This document shows positions 43,701 to 56,634 of a stretch of 64,000 nt of DNA, in pieces (the first letter of the stretch is position 1; every line of letters begins with the position of its first letter). A program made the position numbers and the translations under genes. This DNA comes from Fasciolopsis buskii (lineage: Eukaryota; Platyhelminthes; Trematoda; Plagiorchiida; Fasciolidae): contig LUCM01006116.1 in the NCBI GenBank assembly GCA_008360955.1, positions 417,340-481,339 of the forward strand. The letters are read 5' to 3'. The notes under the pieces were generated by a model. The model worked only from the letters and a program-made list of their open reading frames with translations, ran no database searches and was not told the DNA's origin.

Positions 43701-46700
43701 TTTAAGCCGGATCGCGTGACTTTATAAGTCATTCCATGCTCAACCTTGATCGAGATGTCCTCGTTGCAAGCTCCACTAATACGTTGACGGTGGAGCCGAC
43801 TGTGCTTTTCGTTACAGGTTCTCAGGTTGTTTAAAACAAAGCAAAACCTGCCAGCTTCGTAAAAACTGCAAAGCCAAACTGGCCAGAAAGTGCGCAAAAA
43901 AAATAAATAAACGTTTGCACAGGAAGTTACCGATGAGTAGCAATAATCACGAATTTATTTTTTTTTGTTTTCGGACCGTTTTGTTCACTCCTCCATCCAT
44001 ATTCACTTCAAGTCACCTGAAACAAAAACTCCAAGTTAGCAAATGTTCAGTTATTGAGTTTGCAAGTCAGTAGAGGGAAAATCAATTCGCAAAGCTCGCC
44101 AATATTTTTAATCACAACGATTTTTCGATGTCATTGTTCACCGATAGCACTAGCACTGCAAATGCAAATGTTCTCCTACCTGCACGCTGACTTGTTCCAG
44201 TTGAATTGATTGTCCTTGAGAGCACAGTTCACCTGAATTAAGTTTCGGGAGCAATGAATCCCATGGAATAACAATCTAACGTATACTGTATGATGGAGTT
44301 CTCTTGTAATTAATATAATCACATGATCGGCTGGTGTCTTTTCCTAGACATTGTTTTGGAAGTTGGGCACTATACACAAGCATGACTACTGGTGTGTAAA
44401 TTAAAAATAAAATGCATATTTCCCGTAAGTTTCATATAGCTATTTTACCAAGGCAGTTTGTGTAAGGGAGTGGATTTTGACACGGTTTATCCCGTTAGAT
44501 CAACGTTTCCGAGATAACATCGCACGGATTGCATCAATCCTGAATCTGAACGGAAATACCACATGCGAATATTAATGAATAACAATGAACCGAATTAGCC
44601 AGCCGAAGGAAAGATCAGTGAATAATGACCATAGCAGATCAGTATGGGCATTTGAGTCTGATTGATACATAAATATTTGGGCCACTCGACTTGAATCTCC
44701 TGACTAGAGTTAGTGGAAAGAACCGATGACGACCGAGTTATAGTCTATTGAAAATTCACGAACGAAATGGAAAAGATTTCTTTATCCGTTTAAAACAATG
44801 TGATTAGTGATTTATTAGATATGATAGAATACAATTCACAATGCAAAAACAGCGCTTACTTCACGATTAAGAAACGATGAAGGCAGTTCACAGCTGCTCC
44901 ATCTTTGTTAGAAATATCAACCGTGTAGATCTACCATTCATGAATTGGAGTACGCACCAGACGATATCAAAGACGAGGCAATTGTGTAGTGACCTACGGT
45001 TTCTTAATGGTAAGTGGATCGTTGATATCGCTTGGTGAACAATTCCGTATTATTACTAAAATAAGGAACTAAAATTTTTCTGGATAATATACCTTCTCGT
45101 CTTTCTTTCAGGATGCATCCATGGTCATAGGTTTTGGAAAGGAGACGTGACCATTAAAAGAATTTCGAAATTATACAGTGCTTGAAATTGTTTGCGATGG
45201 AAATAACCGTAATCAAATGGTGAGACTGCGAAAAACCCCTAGTCTAAAGTGGTTAGGTTTTCAATAAATGTGGTCATTGCGCAAGCATAGGTAACAATAT
45301 GAAGGCAGACAACAGGAGAACTGTAGTCATTAGATTTGAGGCATTCTTGTCTGGTTTTCTATGTGTCACAATGAATCAACTGATTTAGTCTGCATATAGA
45401 AATCTTATGATCAGATAGGCTTGTCGTAAAAGGCAGAGCTCATGGCAAATAAAACAAGAATCGGCAAGGGTCTTTTGATTCATTAGCGGAAATTGTGACT
45501 TACTCATGGAATGATTCGGCACATGGCATTAATCTCAAACGCCCCACTGAAAGTCATCATGTAACTTTGGGAGACTCACTATTAATTATTGTCAGCTAAT
45601 CCTCCATTGTAATAGTACTGAAGTTCGAAATTAATGAATGTGACATGGTCTTTGCGGAGACAACTTTGAACCTTGGCATGCACAAAGCAACATTGCATGC
45701 TGGGCTTTGTTTCACGGGCACATCAAACAAAATGGGACGATTGCTTTCATGTTCATATTAAGGGACGTGGGTCAGTTGTCAGTCCCTGGCTCTAAAATCG
45801 AATGCAAATTTCGTCAGTTTTTAATTCTGGTAGGCTTAACTCTGCCTTATTTACCAGTTCAAACGAAGAAGCGACATCATTTATAAATAACGGAGTCTTG
45901 CTGGGTTTGTCCAGACCTAAGGTAATGAGGCTGTTTTCAGTGGTTTGCTGAACTTAACACAGTAGTTTTGTCCTTCTTTCAGTAGCTTATCTATAGCGTG
46001 ATAACCTTAATATGCTAATTACTGTCCGCTACCCAGAGCTGAATTCACAAATCATTTTAGACAGCTCAGACCACAAACGACCACATCGCTCGTGAATCCC
46101 CGAACCCGGTATCCGAATTGGAATCCTGGTATTAGTTGTATATTCAGTTTAGAAATATGTTTATTCCATTCCAGGTCTTTGATGCTAAAAATAGCTCGAG
46201 ATTATGGTCCTAGTTTTCTAAACGCTGATCAGTGGGTGGTGAACGATAACAAATTCACTAGGTCGACAATAAGAGGAATAAGAGGAGTGTGTCTTTAAGA
46301 ACTACGGTCTTCACTATTGTAGCAAGAAACACCGAACATAAACCGTTCCGATATTGTATGGAATCTTAGTATGATATTTTCAGTGTCATCAAGGACAAGA
46401 TTGTAGAACAAAATTTAATCATAAAGATATTGTTTGAAATGAAGAATTTGGGTAGTTTCCTTGTTCGGAAAACGAAATCCAACCGTAATTACCCTTCGGC
46501 AAACCTAGCAATCTCCGTTCAGTACGTGGAAACAACCTAAACAAATCTGACAACAAGCAGTTGGTTTCGTGGCTTCTGGACAAACATTTCGTGTGTTCAC
46601 GAGGTGATCTTCGTGCAGTTTAATTGCTGTCGGTAGCCCGCATCCGTAACTTGTTTCTAGTGATCGAATTCCATATTTTAATTACAAGCCGATCCCATTC

Positions 46701-47999
46701 CCAGTTGCTAACTTTTCAATGCTCACGCCCATCCTCCGGACTATTTATTGTACTTTCATCGTATAACACGAAATGAATCGACTCACGGTTATTATGATTT
46801 ATTACATCTCCCGTAACTCGGTTACGCTTGCCACGCATCGAACTGTTTCAAGTTCAATAAGAGCTACGTGGATTGAACTTCAAGACAGTTCACATTATCG
46901 CGTTTTTAGAGATGTAGGTAATTCCGGTGGATCTATAGAGCGGAGATATAATAAAAATTTTACCAGCTAAGGTTGAATCTCCTGCTCCGAGAACAGTCCA
47001 TTAAATTCAGTCAGATGTCATCAGTCAGAACACGGTCACATAAGAGTTTCTTCAGAATTCCTGTCGGATCTTCGATTTGTATCCCTCGAATTGGATGTCA
47101 ACTTTATCTGATCTATTCAGTATTCACGCAATAGCTACTTTCTTTTATTTTTGACAGCAATAGCCGCTTGTATAGGAGTAACATCAAGTGATGAGAAAGC
47201 TGAAAGTCAGTAATTCTTAGTCACGCCATTATGCCATTATGATATGCAGGGTCATTTCTAAGGTTTAATCCGATGCATGGTAATAGTTTATATTTCTCAG
47301 CTAAAACCAAATTCATGATATTGACTTTGATATCATTAGAAAGATCTCTCGATTTGAGCTTCAAATTATATCAAAATGGATTTTGGGGGATATCCCACAA
47401 GATAGGGTAGGGGACGATATGAAAACTAGATTATTCTATCATTGCAAACGGTTTATGCTTTACGAGCGATTGTAGAAATCAACATTTCAACACAATCTGT
47501 AGAAAGCACGTGGGACTTACAAGCAGCATTTGTGGCGGGATTTCGGCCAGTTACCGTGAAAAAAAGTGTTTTTCTTCTCCCATCGAGAACCAGTGTCCCA
47601 CCAGCATGACCTTCAATTTTGACCTGATTGGTAAAGTGTTTGATCCTCACAACATTGGATGAGCATTACGATGTTATAAAACCCAAAGACTTGTTTCTCA
47701 CAGATTTTCGTGCTACACATTTTACTACAAACTTCCTTCACAAGCTTTTTGTACTAACAGAGGTAATTCATTGACTGGTGTGATCAAAGTTTTCCAATGG
47801 GAAGGCAGACTCACAACGAAATCGCTTTCCTTTGAAACAGTCGACCGAGAAGGAACATGGGTATATCACATTTAATTCCTAGCGGTCTATCGGTTTGACA
47901 TAACTTTACCCGTAGATTGGAGAGGATCTGACCTCTCTATCTTTTTGTTTCCTTTATTAATTAAATAACAATGTGCATCATTTCTGAGGAAGGGGATCG
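40740..47999. other. Long gene-free stretch
   Basis: No open frame here exceeds about 85 codons, and none carries a motif I know. No full element was recognised by eye. The base composition is like the rest of the non-coding DNA. Confidence 0.4.
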
Positions 48000-48004
48000 C
48001 AGCG

Positions 48005-48125
48005 AAGAGAGGGTTGCGAAGTGGGGAAGTTGAACGGCGGTGGGAGAATTAGAACCTGCCATCTTCATGTCCAAGCGCCACGACTCTATCTGCTTGGCGG
48101 CCCTCTTGTTGACCGCTGCCATTTT
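48005..48125 (-). repeat. tRNA-derived SINE-like repeat, family 1 copy 2
   Basis: The minus strand reads GAGTCGTGGCGCTTGGACAT, then GGTTCTAATTC, then CCACCGCCGTTCAACTTCCC. This matches 56635-56735 over at least 65 bp, with roughly 80 percent identity by eye. Similarity stops after CTTCCCCAC in both, which may mark the end of the shared unit. Confidence 0.7.
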
Positions 48126-48129
48126 GGGA

Positions 48130-50480
48130 AGCTTTTGGGCACAGTCATTGGATCAGGTACTATGTCTCCTTTCCGAAGCCTTACAGGTCTCTACTGACTG
48201 CCATTGTGGGCGATATCACAAGTGACTTAATTTGGTTCTTCGCACTGACCTGGACGGGAGCTGGTAACGCAGTGATGACACATAACTCTTACATTTGCAA
48301 GATAGGGTTCAAACACGGTTGTGACAATGGACGTGTGCCTGTGAGAAGTTCCGATAAGAGAGAAACTCGAGTCCAATTCGTCCTAGTGTTAAGCTGACCT
48401 GAGGTTTATGAGTGAAAGGTATAGTCCGAAAATCGGCCAGTCGAACACAGAGCTTCAACACTTGATAGTCTCACTACCAGTGGTTCCTGACTTACCAAAA
48501 GGAACAGTTATTACTTCATTCGACGCATGCCTGCGGAAACATTTCACTCAGTCAGTAGATAACTCACACATAAAAATAAACCTGAGTTTTAATGGAAAAT
48601 TAGTGTTTAAAGATATGCAACTAAATTTACCCTTCGAACGGTTTAATAATAAACCTTGGACGAACAAAAATTAATGAACTTCCTGGTATCATAGGACAAT
48701 GTTTAACTTGGGGTATGTTAGTGCATAAACAAATGGGCGTGACCTTATCCCCGACCATAAATCTTACATAATTCACCACTTTCCAAACAAGCTTAGAAAA
48801 ACGTTCATAGTTTTCCATCCCCTTTCACCTTGACGAAAATAGGTTATCAAATCTGTCAGCTGATACCCGTGAGTATCAGGTCGAATGCAGTTCATTCGAT
48901 AGGAAAGAAAGAAGTGAACAGACATAGATCCTGTTTTAACGGAGTCCGCAAAGTTTCACAAAGTAGCATTGCGTATCAAAATATCATAGGAAGCATTACA
49001 GTTTCGGATGCAACTTACAGATGTCACGTGTTTTATTTCGTACAATAGGTGATTTTTACGCAGCAAAAACTACTGATGACTACTAGTTATACTGTATTGA
49101 TAAATATGCAGCACCGGAAGTGATTCATCATGCAGGTAAGTAAATTTTCGGTCTCCATTGATGAACTTTGAGATCACTGCACAGCTACATGTTTGCCACA
49201 CCCGAACTCGATTGCGCAAGCCAAATAAACGATTTTCAATCAAATATCGCAGGCAAAGGGTTCTCCGATCTGGTCCCATGCTTTTTACTAGACGCTATGT
49301 GATCTTGCATGGCGAGTCACTTAATGCATTGTTTTAGCTTTTTGACACTCATGAAGCGTCGGTAAATGCGGTCAAGTGACATGTGGGCACGGCAGTGGAA
49401 GGATTGATTTGTTCGAGTGTTCGAGAGTTATTATGTGAATTAGAAAATAGACTCCAAATTGAGCTGTAAGATAGGGAGCTCGTATGATTTCATTTTGTCA
49501 GCCCTTATCATCTGCATCATTTTTTTAATTCACAGAATCTGACCCAATGGGTACTAAACCGTGGGAGTTATATTACTAGTAGTTATTAGACTAATGATGA
49601 TCTATTTGTAATTATTTTTATTTCTTATATCGCAGCTGTTTACTAGGTCAAGGAGTGGATCGTGATCTAGTGGGAAATGTTTGGAGGCTAAAGGAACTGA
49701 TGACAGGAAAGTCATTTCTGAACCATCACATTAGTGGCCGTTACCGGTTAATTATAGCCTAAAAAAGCGCCGGGTTGAGAACCGCAAATGGCGATTCCGC
49801 TTCGTTGAATTGTATCATGCATACTGAACTACTTCAGGCCTTCTGCAAAGCCTTCCTTGTCCGTGTGCTCCCTGTAAAGAAAGTATCCATCACAAGGATC
49901 GATCGTCGGCGTTTTGCAACCATGATTAATCGGTGACAGACAGTTACCTTAAAAGGTAGGTAGGTTTGATATTTAGTGAACCTTTGAGAACGCTCCAGTG
50001 TAGACCAACGGTTATGATGTCTAGCTGGCGACCGTTCGTCCTTGACGGGTGACCTAGTTTGATCTCGATGAATGTGCATTAATGATGATTATCAGCAAGC
50101 CCAAAAAATTCACACGTTGAACAGTTAAGTGCCGATGATATACTTCCTATTATTTAATTACTCCAGCTGCACTGTGACCGCTTTTTTCATGTTGCAGTTA
50201 ACTTGACCAAACGGGAACCGATTCGAGAAAAACCATATTCTTTTATTTGTGATTTGGTGGGTTTATCTACCTTGTGTTTCAGCCAATATCAACGCCGCAA
50301 CAGTGCACGAATGAATCAGATTTGATTAAATCATCCCTGAATGAGTCCATTGGATGTCTGTTTAGGAGCATGACAAATATCAGCGGTGCTGCACCATCAA
50401 GCGAATAGGCCGCAAGTAGGACAGACATGCGCGTTAGCAACACGTATTCCTGCGTGGACTTGGATGAAATCAGCTCGCGC
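48130..50480. other. No gene recognised
   Basis: An 88-codon + frame at 48408-48674 has coding-like residues but no recognised domain. Nothing else is supported. Confidence 0.4.
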
Positions 50481-50494
50481 GCATAAAAATACCC

Positions 50495-50530
50495 TATATA
50501 CGACAAGTCCCACTTTGGATCGAAACGTCA
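50495..50530 (+). ncRNA. Degenerate hammerhead-like segment
   Basis: Reads GACAAGTCC-CACTTT-GGATCGAAACGTC: a stem-loop TCC/GGA followed by CGAAAC-GTC, which looks like stem II, the GAAA core and a minimal stem III of a hammerhead. The CTGANGA half is altered (CGACAAG), and stem I does not form. A (TA)n run starts 18 bp downstream. It is probably an inactive relic. Confidence 0.3.
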
Positions 50531-50545
50531 CAGTAGACTTTTTAA

Positions 50546-50548
<3 letters not shown>

Positions 50549-50585
<37 letters not shown>
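50549..50585. repeat. (TA)n microsatellite
   Basis: An uninterrupted TA run of about 37 bp downstream of the hammerhead-like segment. Confidence 0.95.
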
Positions 50586-50589
<4 letters not shown>

Positions 50590-50750
50590 CGGTTCACCCT
50601 GCTATCTGATTTCAGATGTTTAGTCCCAGAGAAACCTTCATTTTAAGGACTTTATTCAGTAATTCACATGGCGAATGTGCCCAGGTTCACCGCCATTCCC
50701 GGATAGTTTTCTACGGTGAATTTATTGTTATTTCGCATTCAGCTGTTTTC

Positions 50751-50958
50751 TAAATTGCACCAAATTAGGTCATAATCTGCTGTATAGTTCTGCTTTCATG
50801 TGTGTACTCCACTCTATTTGATCAAACGCTTCGAATCGGCATCTGTCACTGTCGGAAACTTTATATAAACGAGTTCTGATAGGCACCTACTTGGTTTAGT
50901 TGATATGGGTGGGTCGTTTCCCGAGTTGTGAAAGACTGTAAACGTATGCAAAATTGTA
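50751..50958 (+). repeat. Left terminal inverted repeat
   Basis: The outer base pair is the T of TAAATTGCAC at 50751. It contains the stretch GGCACCTACTTGGTTTAGTT, shared exactly with the other arm. Confidence 0.93.
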
Positions 50959-51991
50959 CCCAGAAGACGTAAGGATACCAGGGGTAGCATGAACTCGACC
51001 TTTAGTCGCTGTCATGACATTACATCAAAATACGTTTCACAATTTTTTGTCGGAAAGAAACAAACACTGAATTACTGAAAGCAAGGCTAGGTTCTGTTCT
51101 CGCGTTGCCTTCAGTGGGAAAACTGTGATAGATCGCTTTAACTGACTGGTTATTGATCCTGACTACTGACTGATTTTTCTGTTTCCAAGCTGTTCAGCTG
51201 CATCACGTGAATCACTCAGTTCCCATTGCAAGCCGATTCTAATCTAATCTCACGCCAACTTGACCTTGACCCAACGGCAGGTAATCTTGTGATCGGGTGG
51301 ACGGTTTGTAAACAATTCCCGTGAGAACATTTCCCTGACTCGGATGAATGCTCAACTTGTACTTGATTTAGTTGTAGCTATTGACAACAAATCCACTGAG
51401 GTATTCCAGCCATCAAACAAATCTGTCTACTGAGTAGGTTACCATAGTAGTGACAATCGTTTGTTTGGCTCGATATCAGATTTTAGCATCAAGGTTTCGT
51501 TTCCGAATCTTGGCTTCGTGAATGGTAACTTGGGTTTTATGTGGTTTATATATCCTGGCTGAAAGTTCAGTTCCCGAAAGTTTTGGGAAATCCCATCTGA
51601 CTGTAGTACCATAAGCTTTTCTATGTGGTCAATATCCGCGTTCACTAGAAGTCTAATTTTGAAATTTCAGTCACTACGCCTCACGAAAAAATGCTTAAAG
51701 GAAAACTGTAAATGACAGCGCAACGAAAATGTCCTTCTTATCATGATACAAATGCTAGGCATTAATGAACATATTGCTTCTTATGCCAAATAATCTCGAC
51801 ACGCATTCTGAGGATACTATCTACACGATTCAGAAAATCTTCGATGTCGGTAGTGTCATCCGCACTCCAGAGATGCTTTTATATCCTAATTCGATAACAG
51901 ATGCCTCCCATTGGTTTAACCAAAGCAATCCTAGCTGATAATAGGCCAACATGGACTTTCTAAAAATGGGTGCAGCCTAATGTCTTTTGGA

Positions 51992-52199
51992 TACAATTTT
52001 GCATACGTTTACAGCCCTTCACAACTCGGGAAACGACCCACCCATATCAACTAAACCAAGTAGGTGCCTATCAGAACTCGTTTATATAAAGTTTCCGACA
52101 GTGACAGATGCCGATTCGAAGCGTTTGATCAAATAGAGTGGAGTACACACATGAAAGCAGAACTATACAGCAGATTATGACCTAATTTCGTGCAATTTA
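51992..52199 (-). repeat. Right terminal inverted repeat
   Basis: The reverse complement of 50751-50958, with differences at the 11th outer base and at two bases in the AAAGACTG/AAGGGCTG block near the inner end. Confidence 0.93.
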
Positions 52200-52262
52200 C
52201 AAACATAGTTGAAAGAAAAAGAACGAAAATTTCATCCTAGAAAATTTTCCTGCAACAGCGGG

Positions 52263-52855
52263 TATCATCATCATCATCATCATCGTTCAACCGTAAACAA
52301 CGAGGCGCGACTCACTGACCACTGCCCTTCGCGAACAGTTACAGTCTGCTATAGAAAGAACGAAATGGGAAAGGAAGTGGACCTGAGGGAGTACGAAAAC
52401 ATTGCCGTAGTTGCCAGCATACTGAATACAACCTAACTGTACAAGCGCATTTGTCCTTAGTCATTCTGACTCGACGGAAAATAACAACACGACCTCTATT
52501 GTCTGCGGTTCGCTGGCAAATATTTCAGTGTCTCCAATCAACTGATAGATGGGTCTTTTGGGCCCCAATTACGAAGACCATAGAAAGCTGTACAACCTCA
52601 GGTCGTTGTACATTTTCTAATTCCATTGAATAACAAGGTCTACTGAACTCCGCGTAGCTTCTCGCACCCCTGCGGGTATGTTGTGGTAAGCGAGTGCTCG
52701 ACATGCGCAACACGTGGCCCCACCACCAAAAGTCTACTGAGCTTCATGCCATGTGATGCAGTCTTCTTAGAACCGGCACCTAATACCAGATTTCTAACCT
52801 GATCACTGCATTCAGTCCAAGGGATGCTACGTAGACCGCAGCGACTTGAAACATT
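52263..52855 (-). mobile_element. RTE-like LINE 3' end, antisense
   Basis: The + strand begins with seven ATC units (52263-52285), the 3' tail, then the reverse complement of the family's 3' UTR. CGACTCACTGACCACTGCC matches the reverse complement of 4005-4020 of the copy at 634-4060. Coding sequence follows (for example CATGCGCAACACG near 52704). It is 5'-truncated near 52855 and starts only 64 bp from the TIR element. Confidence 0.78.
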
Positions 52856-53079
52856 CAAGAACTGAACGTGCGCTCTTTGACAGGCTGCGCTACAATTCTA
52901 TATCATCCTATTTCGTTGTATTGTTGTTGGATATTTGGTCCGATCATGTTCTCCGTTCGACGCTACAATCGCTCGGAACTACTTATGTTCAAAAGCCGTA
53001 CCGTTTCTTCACATATATTAGGATCCCGTGTTTCTGCACCTCAATGAGCTTCCAATAGATCTAAAAGAGGCACACGTAC

Positions 53080-53104
53080 TGGCAGGAAGGCAGGCAGGCA
53101 GGCT
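53080..53104. repeat. (GGCA)n short tandem repeat at the CR1-like 5' end
   Basis: Four to five GGCA units directly upstream of the CR1-like reading frame. The copy at 29360 has GCGGGTAGC at the matching place. Confidence 0.8.
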
Positions 53105-54585
53105 TTAAATGCACCCCTCCAGCCAAGATGTCCATTCCGGCATTGTTGAGTACCAACATCCGCTCCCTGTTCACAATTATGTCGGATATGACCCTCGCAC
53201 TTCAATCTCCGATCCATGTTCACACGTGTGTCGTCTGCATACAAGAATCGTGGCTGAACCCGGATATCGCTGATTCACTCGTGTCGATAGACAGCTTCAG
53301 AATCCATCGGCAGGGCAGAGTTTCGAACAAGAAGAATATTGGAGGCGGTGTAGCAACATACATGAACTCATTCTGGTCTGGCAAGTCCGAATTTATTTAT
53401 ACCTACTCTCTTAATGGAATTGACTGTCTCGTAACACAGTGTCTTCCTAGTTTCTCTCGTCATAACAGCACTATCATAACCAATTTGTACATTGCCCCCT
53501 TTAACTCGCAACCAAATATCATATATTTTCGGCTCTTTTCTAGTGTTTGTTGTTCCTCTTCTTAGGGATAATGTGCTTATTATTGTAGACGATTTTAATC
53601 ATACATCTACCTTACCAATGACTGCGTTTGACTGATCTCTGCGTTTCTCCCATCAGAGGCGATTTCATTTTAGCTAGTTATTACCAACCACCTCGATCCA
53701 TTTTCCATGAGAGTGTGCTCCGATTTCAAGTAGCGATCATTTTTTGCTTCTGTTAAGGCCCAAGATGTACTCTAGGTCAGCTTTCCATTCCTTCAGGTGA
53801 ACAAATCAAATCCGAGTTCGCCTCCGTAATCTTTCACACAACAACATTATTCTTCTTCAGAAATCGCTTTCGCTCGCATCCACTTGTGTATCTTTTGAAC
53901 CACTGCTCGAAGACAACGTCAAATGCTTCAAAGAGATGGACAACGCAATCTTTGATATTTGCTGCCCCTCAGAAACACTATTCGTCTCAAATGGCCCTAT
54001 CTCCAACCAGAAACTGAAATCTCTAAGACGATGCAAGGAGCACTTCTACAAATCTCGTTACAACTTAGCGTGCGGTATTTTTCGAGCCCAAAAAAAGCTG
54101 AAATCCGACGCATCGACATGACGTTCGCCAGCCAAATGTCGAGTGGTAACAACAATCGATTCCTGGGGCGAGGCATTCGACTGTCGTGTGGGAAGAAGAA
54201 GCGTACGAAAACTCCTGCAGATGTCGACAGCATCAGTCGTGCTTTCATTCATCCTTCCAATTATACCCCGGTCATTATTGGTCAGGGTGATGATACAGTT
54301 ACAAGTTTTCTAGAGACGAGTTGCTCGATCGTCCGCGCACCACTAAAAGTACCACAGCGGTTGGTCCAGATAGTCTGTCCTCAGCTCTTTTAAGGCATGG
54401 TGCTATGGCTTTGACCAATGCATTTACTTCTCTAATTAACTCACAATAATCTCGTCTTCTATCCCTGACGGCTGGAGACCGGTTACTATTTTTCCCATCC
54501 CATAATATAGCAGTTCTACTGGTTTAGCAAGACGCTTTCGCCCCATCGAAATAATATATTCTGATCTTGAACTGCTGGAGCATGT
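53090..54585 (+). mobile_element. CR1-like non-LTR retrotransposon relic, copy 2
   Basis: The endonuclease frame 53128-53565 starts MSIPALLSTNIRSL and contains VVCIQESWLNPDIADS, the IQESWL block of APE endonucleases, and GGGVATYM. A frame change gives VDDFNH (about 53587), the GDFN block. The linker frame includes EMDNAIFDICCPS and SLRRCKEHFYKSRYN (about 54020), then SRAFIHPSNYTPVI (about 54235). The RT start reads TAVGPDSLSSALLRHGAMAL (about 54352) and IPDGWRPVTIFPIP (about 54460). The element stops in a TA tract at 54591, before the catalytic RT blocks. Stops and shifts make it inactive. Confidence 0.75.
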
Positions 54586-54589
54586 TATA

Positions 54590-54590
<1 letters not shown>

Positions 54591-54630
<40 letters not shown>
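54591..54630. repeat. (TA)n microsatellite
   Basis: A TA run of about 40 bp that breaks off the CR1-like relic. Confidence 0.95.
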
Positions 54631-54636
<6 letters not shown>

Positions 54637-54749
54637 ATTCACCATGTAATATCATTGCTCAACTCATCATAAAGAAACCGTGGAAGCACTAAACAGCTAT
54701 TTGATCCTTGTTAGTAATTATCAGCAGTACATAACCACCGCACCAGAAC

Positions 54750-54842
54750 TGGGACGCGAACCCGGGACGAATGATTTTGAGGCTAATGCTTTAGCCGTTA
54801 AGCTGCCGGGCAGGTTATCAACGGTTTGTTGAACTTCACCAA
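54750..54842 (-). repeat. tRNA-related SINE-like repeat, family 2 copy 2
   Basis: The minus strand begins GTGAAGTTCAACAAACCG, continues GGCAGCTTAACGGCTAAAGC (an A-box/D-arm-like stretch), then TCGTCCCGGGTTCGCGTCCC (B-box-like). Better preserved than 11380-11470. The order and spacing resemble a tRNA head, but acceptor pairing is not evident. Confidence 0.6.
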
Positions 54843-54867
54843 ATATATATATATATATATATGTATA
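54843..54867. repeat. TA-rich microsatellite
   Basis: A (TA)n run with one GTA, abutting SINE-like family 2 copy 2. Confidence 0.9.
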
Positions 54868-54869
54868 TG

Positions 54870-56630
54870 CTCCCAGTTGTATATACAAACGCCTACTTAG
54901 ATAATCTGGTGATCCATCAGGCCGACGGTTACTCCGATTTGATTCCAGAACGAATTTGGCCCGTTATTAGCAGCTTGGATTTTCACTAGAATCTCATTTG
55001 ACTCGTTAGGACCGTGAATGGATGATAAGTCCATTTTAAGAATCACATCGTGATTCATCGAGGGATTTTCGTCGGTCCGGCAAGCCTAACCTTTAGAACG
55101 AGGAGATAAGGTCCCTCCATCCGTATGTAAAAACATACTATTGAAAATAACAAACAGTTTGTACTTTGGACCTCCTGAAATTGTATCATATTCCATTTTG
55201 ACTGCTTAGATCAACTTACACTTCACAGTTCGTTTGTTCCAAAGAGGGTAAATGTGATGCTATCGACGTATAGAAAATATTGAGAAAATATTTTTATTTG
55301 ACTAATCCAGTCCTTCCTAAAATGAAATATTTCCAAATATTTAGTGATATGATGGGATGTGTACGAATCACTAAAAGCGAGCTTGTTCGCCAACTTGTTT
55401 TCTCAATGTGGTCAGTATAGTAAATAATTCCAATCACAAACGTTTACGGACTAATGTGAGCTGTTTGCTTCATCGAATGCTCAGGCTGCGGATCGATTAC
55501 CGCCTGCTGGATTAGTCAGTCTGGTCGGAACGAAACTTAATCGATCGATAGCTCTGGTCGTCCTGCCTAATCTGCGATGGGGGAGTGGAATTCCGTCGGT
55601 CACACTTGGGCGAAAGACTTAACAATGAAAGCCGTTGACCTCTGACCAGGCGGGCGTGACGGTGAATCCCCAACGCGTCAAACGGCACGCTCCACCGCAC
55701 AGGGGCATAAAACAGGAACGAACAGTCAGTGAACGTTGTTTACGCGGTGGATGGCAAATGGTGGTCACAAGTTTAACCAATCACTCCGAAACCAAATTCC
55801 ACCTGGCGATGGAGGTAAGAATCAGACGACTCATGGGTCGACAACACAAAGGCGTCTGGTGATCTAGATCTGATCAATCAAGCCGAAAGAGGCAGAAAAC
55901 AAACGGACTGACTGACTGTGTTGGGTAGTGAACATACGGGTCTGACGTGACCGAAGAATAACCAGCTGAAGCGCCCTACACGATACATGAGTGCAGAAAC
56001 GATAGAAACTTTATTTTCTGCATCCCCCTGCGTTTCCTACCTGTAACTGATTTATAGGCTGGAAATCCCTTTAGATTCTTAAATAGAAGGAGCAACATTT
56101 CCTTGTAGATTGCGAATTTTGAATTAGATGAAGTTCACCGAATAGGATGAAATTGGGTAGACGGATACCTCGGATGGAGGAAGGACCGAATGACCGGTAT
56201 ACTGATCCAATGTTTAGCTGAACATAGCAACTGAATCTCTTACATACATCAGACAATATGCTGCAGCACATTTTGATGGATTTTGGATTGTGCAGCTGAA
56301 TCAGACGCATATATTGTTGCAAACTTAGCTGTTGTGTCCTAGCTTGTATTAATTTTAGGTTCGGAATTCGACTTCAACTAATCAGTAGGTGATTCCCCAT
56401 AGCAGAATGATAAAAATAAATCAAGCTTTGGTGCATAGCCTTCAACTATCCCGTATAGTGTAACACCACTTATAAAAGAAAATACTACAGCGAGCATTGG
56501 GGAACTGAAGCACTGTCCGCACTAATGCTTTGACTGTAGATTTAACACTGTTTCAAATGCCTTTGGCATAATTTCAAAAAATCATTCTGCGAAACTGCCG
56601 AACAAATTACTGCCGGTGGACTATGGTTTC
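54870..56630. other. No gene recognised
   Basis: Short open frames on both strands at 55500-55862 overlap each other and show no domain. Nothing else is supported. Confidence 0.4.
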
Positions 56631-56634
56631 AGAG

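Larger units (their letters stand above)
50751..52199. mobile_element. 1.45-kb element with 208-bp terminal inverted repeats, TA ends
   Basis: The arms 50751-50958 and 51992-52199 are reverse complements, with only three mismatches seen by eye over about 208 bp. Similarity fades over the next 15-20 bp inward. The outer ends are TAAATTGCAC and GTGCAATTTA, so each end carries a TA, as expected if TA is the duplicated target of a Tc1/mariner-type or similar DNA transposon. The 1.03-kb interior has no recognisable transposase; the longest frame is 68 codons (51439-51645, minus). It is best read as a non-autonomous transposon or foldback element. Near-identity of the arms suggests recent insertion or gene conversion. 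Confidence 0.72.
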
